A stretch of 7,084 bases of DNA from the NCBI GenBank assembly GCA_937877385.1, contig CALGBJ010000008.1:1-7084 (forward strand), in the 5' to 3' direction. This document shows, piece by piece, positions 1-5,018 of the stretch (position 1 is its first letter; every line of letters starts with the position of its first letter). Position numbers and translations under genes: made by a program. The stretch comes from an uncultured bacterium. GTDB lineage: Bacteria; Patescibacteriota; Minisyncoccia; UBA6257; JAGGUH01. The notes beneath the pieces are model-generated. The model made no database searches, had not been told where the DNA came from, and worked only from the letters and a program-made list of their open reading frames with translations.

Positions 1-10
1 ATTAAAAATC

Positions 11-73
11 CAACCCAGAACCACTAAAGGGTTTTGGAAATCCCGCATCCTTTAGTGGTGCGGGGCTGGGTTG
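11..73. repeat. Long two-part hairpin with an alternative fold
   Basis: CAACCCAG (11-18) is the exact reverse complement of CTGGGTTG (66-73), and ACCACTAAAGG (20-30) that of CCTTTAGTGGT (49-59). The two stems stack into about 19 bp with a single-base and a 6-nt interruption. CCCGCA (42-47) can instead pair with TGCGGG (59-64), which would compete with the inner stem. No T-run follows, so it does not look like an intrinsic terminator. It is probably a dispersed intergenic repeat. Confidence 0.8.
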
Positions 74-101
74 CCCAGTACCCTTCAGTGGTACTGGGCA
101 A
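71..101. repeat. Perfect 12-bp stem hairpin
   Basis: TTGCCCAGTACC (71-82) pairs perfectly with GGTACTGGGCAA (90-101) around the 7-nt loop CTTCAGT. It overlaps the end of the 11-73 hairpin by three bases. Its core CCTTCAGTGGT differs by one base from CCTTTAGTGGT in that hairpin, so the two look like diverged copies of one unit. It is followed by A-rich sequence rather than a T-run, so a terminator on the plus strand is unlikely. Confidence 0.8.
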
Positions 102-118
102 AATCCGAAATCCGAAAC

Positions 119-233
119 AATGACTAAAATTCAAATGTTCAAAATGCCCACCCCCACCTTAATCCTCCCCCTCCCTCTGGGAGGGGGAGGAAATAGGAGG
201 GGGAGGGGTATTCATTTCGAACATTTAGTCATT
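119..233. repeat. 115-bp imperfect inverted repeat enclosing a C/G-tract hairpin
   Basis: The ends are exact inverted copies: AATGACTAAA (119-128) and TTTAGTCATT (224-233). Further in, AAATGTTC (133-140) pairs with GAACATTT (219-226) and AAATG (142-146) with CATTT (213-217), so the arms align with a small insertion in the left one. The centre is the polypurine/polypyrimidine hairpin at 164-190. It has the outline of a non-coding MITE-like or REP-like element. I see no convincing target-site duplication. Confidence 0.6.
164..190. repeat. C-tract/G-tract hairpin, 12-bp stem and 3-nt loop
   Basis: CCTCCCCCTCCC (164-175) pairs perfectly with GGGAGGGGGAGG (179-190) around the loop TCT; T163-A191 can extend it. 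A second G-rich tract, GGAGGGGGAGGGG at 196-208, could compete for the C arm. The plus strand has four G runs of at least three (179-181, 183-187, 199-203, 205-208), so a G-quadruplex with loops of 1, 11 and 1 nt is possible. These are direct readings; any in vivo structure is inference. Confidence 0.75.
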
Positions 234-248
234 TGAAAATTCGAATTT

Positions 249-288
249 GCCCCGAAGCAATCCTCACTTCGTTCGGATGCTACGGGGC
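249..288. repeat. Imperfect hairpin, CCCCG-type copy A
   Basis: GCCCCG (249-254) pairs with CGGGGC (283-288), AGC (256-258) with GCT (279-281) and ATCC (260-263) with GGAT (275-278). There is an A-A mismatch and one bulged A, and the loop is 11 nt. Overall plan and bases resemble the hairpin at 328-366, suggesting a dispersed intergenic repeat family. No T-run follows. Confidence 0.65.
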
Positions 289-327
289 GAGTATTTTCTG
301 AATTGAAGTTCAGGTTAGACATACTTG

Positions 328-366
328 CCCCGTAGTTAAAATCCGAAGGATTTTATACTATCGGGG
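328..366. repeat. Strong 17-bp hairpin, CCCCG-type copy B
   Basis: CCCCG (328-332) pairs with CGGGG (362-366), TAGT (333-336) with ACTA (357-360), and TAAAATCC (337-344) with GGATTTTA (348-355). The loop is GAA and there are two single T bulges (356 and 361). It shares the TTGCCCCG lead-in and the AATCC...GGAT core with the 249-288 hairpin. It lies about 100 nt before rplI, so it could be in the rplI leader if transcription starts upstream, but no switch partner is visible. Confidence 0.7.
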
Positions 367-368
367 TT

Positions 369-386
369 TCGAATTTCGAAATTCGA
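369..386. repeat. Perfect 18-bp palindrome centred on TTCGAA
   Basis: TCGAATTTCGAAATTCGA is its own reverse complement. It sits in a run of TTCGAA-like words (also at 215-222, 240-246 and 388-394). It could be a regulator site or simply part of the repeat mosaic; nothing in the window separates these options. Confidence 0.5.
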
Positions 387-405
387 GATTCGAATTTATC
401 TAAAT

Positions 406-446
406 TTTGCGTTTTGCGCTTTACGTTTACACTTGTTTTGAGATTT
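406..446 (+). repeat. Heptamer array plus conserved 17-nt block upstream of rplI
   Basis: Reading toward rplI: TTTGCGT (406-412), TTTGCGC (413-419), TTTACGT (420-426), the shortened TTACAC (427-432), then TTGTTTTGAGATTT (433-446). The same order of units, with the same hexamer and an identical final block, stands before tig on the other strand (6826-6873). The 17 nt CACTTGTTTTGAGATTT at 430-446 is identical in both. The block ends 23 nt before the rplI start codon. It may be promoter or leader sequence, or the conserved edge of a mobile repeat; clear -35/-10 boxes are not seen. Confidence 0.6.
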
Positions 447-469
447 TCAATTGTTTAGGATTTTTTAAT

Positions 470-919
470 ATGAGAGTTCTTCTTTTAAAAGAAGTGAAAA
501 ATTTGGGTAGGAAAGGCGAGATAGTTAAGGTTAAAAATGGCTATGGCCGAAACTATCTTTTGCCTTTAGGTTTGGCAAAGATTGCTACTGAAAAAGAAAT
601 TAAGAAGCAACAAGAAATTTTTGCTTCTCAAAAAGAAAAAGAAGAAAAATTAAAAAAGAGAGCTGAAGAAATTGCTAAAGAAATAGAGGGAAAAGAATTA
701 GTTTTCACTTTTAAAAAAACACCCAAAGGGAAACCTTTTGGTTCTTTAGGTGAAAAGGAGATTAAAGAGAAAATAGAAGAGAGTTTTCCAGAATTGAGGA
801 AGATAGGCATTTCTTTCAAGGACAATTTTCCTCTGAAAGAGTTTGGCGAATTTTTTATTGAGTTCCTTTTAAAAAATGAAGCCAAAGGAAGGCTTAAGGT
901 GATTATTAAAGAGGAATGA
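470..919 (+). CDS. rplI: Large ribosomal subunit protein bL9
   Basis: Structural protein of the 50S subunit, 149 aa, close to the usual bL9 length (E. coli 149). The N-terminal 23S-binding domain begins MRVLLLKEVKNLGRKGE, with the family signature over residues 13-40 (GYGRNYLLPLGLA near 24-36). A long charged helix (about 41-75) follows, then the C-terminal domain with GKPFGSLGEKEI (87-98). The start at 470 is chosen because family homology begins there and an AGGA at 457-460 lies 9 nt upstream. A longer reading from 407 would add 21 residues translated from the heptamer repeat region and is unlikely. The TGA stop overlaps the pyrG start as ATGA, suggesting one operon with translational coupling. 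Several CPR lineages, notably Microgenomates, are reported to lack bL9, so its presence points away from them. Confidence 0.96.
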   Translation: MRVLLLKEVKNLGRKGEIVKVKNGYGRNYLLPLGLAKIATEKEIKKQQEIFASQKEKEEKLKKRAEEIAKEIEGKELVFTFKKTPKGKPFGSLGEKEIKEKIEESFPELRKIGISFKDNFPLKEFGEFFIEFLLKNEAKGRLKVIIKEE

Positions 920-2592
920 AAAAGAAAATAAAAAAATACATTTTTGTGGTTGGCGGAGTAATGTCAGGGATTGGTAAGGGAATTACTACTTCTTCAATCG
1001 CTAAAATTCTTCAGATCTACGGTTTCAAAGTAACAGCAGTTAAAATTGATCCTTATGTTAATGTTGATGCTGGGACAATGAATCCAATTGAGCATGGTGA
1101 AGTTTTTGTTACTAAAGATGGGGTTGAGTGTGATCAGGATATTGGTAACTATGAAAGATTTTTAGATCAAGATATTACTACCCATAATTATTTAACGACT
1201 GGCAGAGTTTATTCTTCAGTTATTGAAAGAGAAAGAAAATTGCTTTATCAGGGTAAATGTGTAGAGGTCGTTCCTCACATTCCGGAAGAGGTTTTAAGAA
1301 GGATTGATGGCGCTTTAAAATATCAAGGGGCAGAGATTATTCTTGTTGAAATTGGCGGTACAGTTGGAGAATATCAAAATCTTTTGTTCTTAGAAGCTGC
1401 CAGAATGCTTCATTTAAGACATCCAAAGGATGTCCTTTTTGTTTTGGTTAGCTATTTGCCTATTCCTAAAATGATAGGCGAGATGAAAACCAAACCAACT
1501 CAATATGCTGTTCGAACTCTTAATTCGGCTGGTATTCAACCAGATATTATCGTTGCTCGGTCTGAAGTTCCTTTAGATGAACCAAGAAAAAGAAAAATTG
1601 CCGCTTTTTGCAATGTTGATAAGAAGGATATTATCTCGGCTCCGGATATCAAGAACATCTATGAAGTGCCTTTAAATTTTGAAAAAGACAATATCGGCAA
1701 AAGAATTTTGAAAAAGCTTTCTTTAAAAAAAGGAAAAAAAGCAAATTTTAAGAGATGGCAAAAACTAGTTAATGTTATTAAGGATAGAAACAAGAGAAAA
1801 ATTAAAATTGGCATAATTGGCAAGTATTTTAGAACTGGCAGTTTTGTTTTAAAAGATTCTTATATTTCAGTTATTGAAGCCATTAAGCATTCTTCTTGGT
1901 TTTATAAGTTAGAACCAGAAATTGTTTGGTTTGATTCTAGTGAAATAGAGAAAGAGAAGAGAGCGGTTAGAAAATTAAAGGAGTTTTCCGGGATTGTTGT
2001 TCCTGGCGGTTTTGGTTCTCGGGGAATTGAAGGTAAGATAAAAGCCATAACTTTTGCCAGGGAAAATAATATTCCTTTTTTGGGCTTATGTTATGGAATG
2101 CAGTTAGCCACTATTGAATTTGCTCGAAATTTGGCTGGCTTAAAAGAAGCAAATTCCACGGAAATTTTGCCAGAAACAAAATATCCAGTAATTGATTTAA
2201 TTCCTTCTCAAAAAAGATTGTTAAGAGAAAAGAAATATGGTAGCTCAATGCGTCTTGGCGTTTGGTCTTGTTTGGTTAAACCAAAAACAATTAGTTTTAG
2301 CGCTTATTTAAAAGCCAAGTGGTCAAGGATAGAGAGAAAAACAAAAGAGGGCTTGTTTTTAAAAGAAAGACACCGGCATCGTTATGAATTTAATAATACT
2401 TTTAGAGATTTGCTGACTAAAAAAGGTTTAATTATTGCTGGTTTAAATCCAGAAGAGGATTTGGTAGAAATAATTGAAATTAAAAATCATCCCTTTTTTG
2501 TTGGCGTCCAGTTTCATCCAGAATTTCTTTCTCGCCCCTTAAATCCTCATCCTCTTTTTAGGGAATTTATTAATCAAGCGAGGAAAATTTAA
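916..2592 (+). CDS. pyrG: CTP synthase (glutamine-hydrolysing)
   Basis: Makes CTP from UTP, ATP and glutamine, the last step of pyrimidine nucleotide synthesis; cytosolic. At 558 aa it is near full family length (E. coli 545). The amidoligase domain (about 1-275) has the P-loop-like GGVMSGIGKG (13-22), KIDPY (43-47), metal-ligand candidates D75 and E145, and GEMKTKPTQ (188-196). The class I glutamine amidotransferase domain (about 295-558) has the oxyanion region VPGGFGSRG (362-370), nucleophile C392 in GLCYGMQ, and H534/E536 in QFHPE. The glutaminase triad is therefore intact. By alignment, the E. coli feedback-site Glu149 is Gln154 here (VGEYQN instead of VGDIES), and the SYLPIPKMIGEM stretch (179-190) differs from the usual VPYIAAAGE. 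I recall these as CPR traits but cannot confirm this. The start overlaps the rplI stop; GAGG lies only 1 nt before ATG, too close for a normal ribosome site, so coupled re-initiation is likely. The 3' end overlaps the convergent aminotransferase gene. Confidence 0.97.
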   Translation: MKKKIKKYIFVVGGVMSGIGKGITTSSIAKILQIYGFKVTAVKIDPYVNVDAGTMNPIEHGEVFVTKDGVECDQDIGNYERFLDQDITTHNYLTTGRVYSSVIERERKLLYQGKCVEVVPHIPEEVLRRIDGALKYQGAEIILVEIGGTVGEYQNLLFLEAARMLHLRHPKDVLFVLVSYLPIPKMIGEMKTKPTQYAVRTLNSAGIQPDIIVARSEVPLDEPRKRKIAAFCNVDKKDIISAPDIKNIYEVPLNFEKDNIGKRILKKLSLKKGKKANFKRWQKLVNVIKDRNKRKIKIGIIGKYFRTGSFVLKDSYISVIEAIKHSSWFYKLEPEIVWFDSSEIEKEKRAVRKLKEFSGIVVPGGFGSRGIEGKIKAITFARENNIPFLGLCYGMQLATIEFARNLAGLKEANSTEILPETKYPVIDLIPSQKRLLREKKYGSSMRLGVWSCLVKPKTISFSAYLKAKWSRIERKTKEGLFLKERHRHRYEFNNTFRDLLTKKGLIIAGLNPEEDLVEIIEIKNHPFFVGVQFHPEFLSRPLNPHPLFREFINQARKI

Positions 2593-3832
2593 TTATCATT
2601 TCTCCTATTTTTTTGGCTTCTTTTTCTGAGACTTTAATATTTGTTGGTAAATTGATAATTTCTTTGACAATTTTTTCCGCTTTCGGACAAGAGTTTTCTT
2701 GGTAGAAAAATTTTTTTAAGTTAGAACCTTTAGGGACTATTGGCGTTTCTGACCAGCCATCTTCTAAATAAATATTTCTTTTTTTTAACTCTTTTAAAAT
2801 TTCCCTTCTTTTTTTGACTAAAATAGGGAATCTCATAAAAATTGGCTGATAATTATTTTCTCTTTCTTGGAAAACAATTTTTATTCCTCTTTTCCCTTTT
2901 AATTCCTTTAAATAAATTTCGGCTATTTTTTTCCGATGTTGATTGAATTTTTCTAATTTTTTAAGTTGATGGAGGGCTAAAATAGCTAAAGCATTTGGCA
3001 TTTTTTTAGGGAAAACTTTTGCTAATTTACCTTTCTTTTCTACTTGATAAACTGCTGGGGCAATTAATTTTAATTTTCTGGCTAAATAAAGGAGAATTTT
3101 GCCTAAATTAAAGGAGTTATAAAGAGGCAGAGAGATGCTGAAAATTATTGGTTGGCAGAGGTTTTGGCAAGTCCAGAAATTGTTTGGCCAGAGCAATTTT
3201 TTTTGAAAAGAAGAGATTTTTCTTGCCAATCTATCTGAGTCAGTGGCTGCTATCCCGCCGTAGACAGAAGAAATGACTTTGTCTCGGCCAAAACTAAAAA
3301 AAGAAATGTCACCGAACTTTCCTAAATATTGGTTTTGATATTTAGCCCCAAGGGAATGAGCGCAATCTTCAATGAGAAAAAGTTTTTTTTCTTGAGCAAT
3401 TTTTTTTATTTTTTCAATTTGGCTTGGCCAGCCAAAAGTATGTTGGACAATAATTGCCTTAGGTTTTTTGCTTAATTCAATTTTTTTTCTTAAATCATCA
3501 GGAGATAGATTTAAATTTTGGTCTAAATCAACAAAGACAGGCTTTCCCTTTAGGGCTAAAATTGGGTTAACAGCTGCATTGCAAGTGAAAGATTGGAGAA
3601 AAACTTCTTGGTTTTCTTTTAATTCTATGGCTTTAAGAATAGCCAAGAGGGCTGAGCGGCCACTATTGAAGGCAAAAGAATATTTAAAAGAAAATTTTCG
3701 AGTAAATGTTTTCTCTAAAATTTCAATAAATTTGCCTTTTTGCCAAAGTCGGGGACGAAAAAGTAATTTTAAAATTAAAGAAATATCGTCTTTTTCAAAA
3801 TTAGGAATAAAACTGTTGCTAATTGGTCTCAT
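2570..3832 (-). CDS. DegT/DnrJ/EryC1/StrS-family PLP-dependent aminotransferase
   Basis: Fold-type I PLP enzyme of the sugar-aminotransferase family (ArnB, perosamine synthase and relatives), 420 aa against a typical 360-400. These enzymes usually aminate keto-sugar nucleotides for surface polysaccharides. Visible motifs: NSGRSALLAIL (56-66, cofactor phosphate region), SFTCNAAVNPI (81-91), KPVFVDLD (97-104), IEDCAHSLGA (154-163; D156 should bind the pyridine nitrogen), and SFGRDK (180-185), where K185 aligns with the ArnB Schiff-base lysine. The usual GEGG/AEGG after the lysine is SVYGG (189-193). An unusual segment (about 226-262) contains hydrophobic stretches and precedes the conserved PNALAILALHQL (279-290). 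The start is the ATG at 3832 with no visible Shine-Dalgarno. No sugar-biosynthesis neighbours are in the window, so the substrate is unknown. The last seven codons and stop overlap pyrG tail to tail. Confidence 0.88.
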   Translation of the reverse strand: MRPISNSFIPNFEKDDISLILKLLFRPRLWQKGKFIEILEKTFTRKFSFKYSFAFNSGRSALLAILKAIELKENQEVFLQSFTCNAAVNPILALKGKPVFVDLDQNLNLSPDDLRKKIELSKKPKAIIVQHTFGWPSQIEKIKKIAQEKKLFLIEDCAHSLGAKYQNQYLGKFGDISFFSFGRDKVISSVYGGIAATDSDRLARKISSFQKKLLWPNNFWTCQNLCQPIIFSISLPLYNSFNLGKILLYLARKLKLIAPAVYQVEKKGKLAKVFPKKMPNALAILALHQLKKLEKFNQHRKKIAEIYLKELKGKRGIKIVFQERENNYQPIFMRFPILVKKRREILKELKKRNIYLEDGWSETPIVPKGSNLKKFFYQENSCPKAEKIVKEIINLPTNIKVSEKEAKKIGEMIIKFSSLD

Positions 3833-3919
3833 TTTTTGAATTTTAAGTTTTTTTCAAAAAAAGTGAAGTTTTTTAACTTGATTTTTTTGCTTGTCTTATT
3901 TAAAATTTTTTTCAAAAAA
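3833..3919. promoter_or_regulatory. AT-rich divergent spacer between aminotransferase and small-protein genes
   Basis: This 87-nt gap is the only place for promoters of the two divergently read genes. It contains TTTTTTTCAAAAAAA at 3848-3862 and a second copy at 3906-3920, a 7-bp self-complementary arrangement around one C; the second copy runs into the ATG at 3920. A third copy lies inside a gene at 4309-4323, so the word may be chance in AT-rich DNA. I cannot pick out reliable -35/-10 boxes. Confidence 0.4.
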
Positions 3920-4096
3920 ATGAGCAAACCAACTCATGTAAAACTTATTAAGAAAAAAAGGAAAAGGAGAGAGGAGATAATCAGGTTAAGGGAAAAATAT
4001 AAACTGGCTAAAAGCCAGGAGGAGAAAGAGCGAATTGTTGAAAAAGTGAAGAGGATTGCTCCCTGGCTAGTGGATTCATTTACTCATTTATTGTAA
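3920..4096 (+). CDS. Small, very basic uncharacterised protein, 58 aa
   Basis: The 58-residue product begins MSKPTHVKLIKKKRKRREE. A basic patch KKKRKRR (11-17) leads into predicted charged helix (about 15-48: EEIIRLREKY, then AKSQEEKERIVEKVKRI) and ends IAPWLVDSFTHLL. The base-rich N-terminus suggests RNA or ribosome binding, but no function is known to me. The pattern vaguely recalls short DUF-type proteins with a KRRxR-x-KLRxKY motif; I do not assign one. The start at 3920 is the only ATG. Reading from the TTG at 3836 would add 28 residues of Phe/Lys/Leu-rich sequence, probably an artefact of the AT-rich spacer. It runs divergently from the aminotransferase, and its last 17 nt overlap the end of the PP-loop gene. 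Codon use matches its neighbours and the sequence is not low-complexity, so I regard it as a real gene. Confidence 0.7.
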   Translation: MSKPTHVKLIKKKRKRREEIIRLREKYKLAKSQEEKERIVEKVKRIAPWLVDSFTHLL

Positions 4097-5018
4097 ATTC
4101 AATTTTTTCTCCTTCGACCTTTTTCTTTTTAGAATAGCGAGAAAGGAATTTTTTAGTCAATTTTTTTATTTTCAAATTGACTTTTTTTTGATGAGGAAAA
4201 AAAATGGTTGGTCCCTTAAATTTTGGTTTGGCTATAATCCCTTTTGGTTTTTTAATTTTCTCTAAAATTAGATTCTCTTCTTGGTTTCGGCCGACAACTA
4301 TCCAAAGATTTTTTTCAAAAAAATGTCGGCCTGTTTTTAAGAGAAGAAAATCCTCTTTTTCTGGTTTTTTAAGATAAGATAAGAGTTTTTTTACTTTCAG
4401 AGAAAATTCAGGTTGGGTTAAAAGACATCCTCCGCTTGGCGAGGGCCAATTTTTTATTTTAAGTTTTTTGGCTAAAAGAATCTGTTCTTTTCGGCTTTTT
4501 CCTTGAAGAGAAAGGAAGATGTTTTTAAAAGGAGTTTCTTTAACTCTTTCTTTTTGAAGAATTTTTCCCGATAGAGGTCTTAAAAGAATTTTTTCAACTT
4601 TGGCTGCTTTAGCAATCAATCGAAGGTTTTGGTAATTTTGACTAAATGGTCTTTGACCTAAAACTTCTCCAGTTGCTAGAAAATGATAATTTTCTTTTTT
4701 TAAAATTTCCTTGGCCTTTTTAAGCATTAAAATTTTGCAATCAAGGCAAGGATTCATTCCTTGGCCGTAACCGAATTTTGGTTTTTTAAGAATTTCAATA
4801 AATTCCTGACTAATATCAATAATTTTTAAAGGGAGATTAATTTTTTTTGCCCATTTTTCGGCTTTTTGAGAATCAAAAAAAGGACTGGTGAAGACAAGGC
4901 CAGTAACTTTTAGTTTATTTTTCTGAAAGAGTTTAGCTACTAATAAAGAATCCAAACCACCAGAGAAGAGAAGTAAAATTTTATTATTTTTATTTTTTAA
5001 CCTCAATGATTTTATCAA
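4080..5018 (-). CDS. PP-loop ATPase, MnmA/ThiI-like tRNA thiolation enzyme with NFACT-R-like C-terminus
   Basis: Likely activates a tRNA uridine by adenylation and transfers sulfur to it. The 312-aa protein starts with a PP-loop pyrophosphatase domain, SGGLDS at 19-24. NPCLDCK follows (C91, C94), then LATGEVLGQRPFSQ (114-127) and PSPSGGCLLT (192-201, C198). CxxC plus a distal Cys is the pattern of [4Fe-4S]-dependent thiolases such as TtuA/TtcA and iron-sulfur ThiI types; a cluster here is inference. Residues about 222-280 (LLLKTGRHFF, then VVGRNQEENLIL) resemble the NFACT-R RNA-binding domain (DUF814-like). No THUMP or rhodanese domain is seen. There is no ATG near the 5' end: 5018 is a TTG overlapping clpP by 29 nt, and another in-frame TTG lies at 5006, followed by GAGG-type sequence. 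The exact start is therefore uncertain. It is last in the tig-clpP run, where clpX often sits. The modified position cannot be read from sequence. Confidence 0.82.
   Translation of the reverse strand: MIKSLRLKNKNNKILLLFSGGLDSLLVAKLFQKNKLKVTGLVFTSPFFDSQKAEKWAKKINLPLKIIDISQEFIEILKKPKFGYGQGMNPCLDCKILMLKKAKEILKKENYHFLATGEVLGQRPFSQNYQNLRLIAKAAKVEKILLRPLSGKILQKERVKETPFKNIFLSLQGKSRKEQILLAKKLKIKNWPSPSGGCLLTQPEFSLKVKKLLSYLKKPEKEDFLLLKTGRHFFEKNLWIVVGRNQEENLILEKIKKPKGIIAKPKFKGPTIFFPHQKKVNLKIKKLTKKFLSRYSKKKKVEGEKIEFTINE

Larger units (their letters stand above)
1..469. other. Gene-free, hairpin-rich intergenic region upstream of rplI
   Basis: No convincing coding sequence is visible on either strand. 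The stretch consists of consecutive inverted repeats: hairpins at 11-73 and 71-101, an imperfect inverted repeat at 119-233 enclosing a G/C-rich hairpin at 164-190, two related hairpins at 249-288 and 328-366, a perfect palindrome at 369-386, and heptamer units at 406-432 leading to rplI. The hairpin stems are much more GC-rich than the AT-rich genes. A small direct duplication, AAATCCG twice in tandem, lies at 101-114. I see no clear sigma-70-type promoter, although rplI and pyrG must be transcribed from here or from further left. Confidence 0.85.

Noticed and set aside
11..101. Terminator of a gene left of the window
   Set aside because: The stems are strong but no T-run follows on either strand, and the related copies suggest repeats instead.
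249..366. Riboswitch or T-box controlling rplI-pyrG
   Set aside because: Two strong hairpins lie upstream, but no recognised aptamer core, T-box sequence or terminator/antiterminator pair is visible.
628..885. 85-codon open frame on the minus strand inside rplI
   Set aside because: It lies wholly opposite the well-supported bL9 gene, is Ser/Phe-rich as expected for the antisense of Lys/Glu-rich AT-rich sequence, and shows no domain.
916..919. UGA recoded as glycine, as in Gracilibacteria/SR1
   Set aside because: The rplI UGA falls exactly at the family C-terminus, and no gene in the window has an in-frame UGA at a glycine position.
2581..2614. Intrinsic terminator after pyrG: AGGA/AAAT pairing with ATTT/TCCT, followed by seven Ts
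   Set aside because: The stem is 8 bp, AT-rich, with a bulge and a 9-nt loop, an A separates it from the T-run, and T-runs are everywhere in this AT-rich sequence. It is possible but too weak to annotate.
3468..3839. 123-codon open frame on the plus strand inside the aminotransferase gene
   Set aside because: It is opposite conserved PLP-enzyme motifs of the minus-strand gene; its composition is typical of an antisense shadow.
3836..3919. N-terminal extension of the small basic protein that would add a hydrophobic segment
   Set aside because: It would start at TTG rather than ATG, is almost only Phe, Lys and Leu from T- and A-runs, and would fill the only space available for two divergent promoters.
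3848..3920. Paired operator sites TTTTTTTCAAAAAAA at 3848-3862 and 3906-3920
   Set aside because: A third identical copy occurs inside a gene at 4309-4323, and such words are expected by chance in A/T-run-rich DNA. They are noted with the spacer only.
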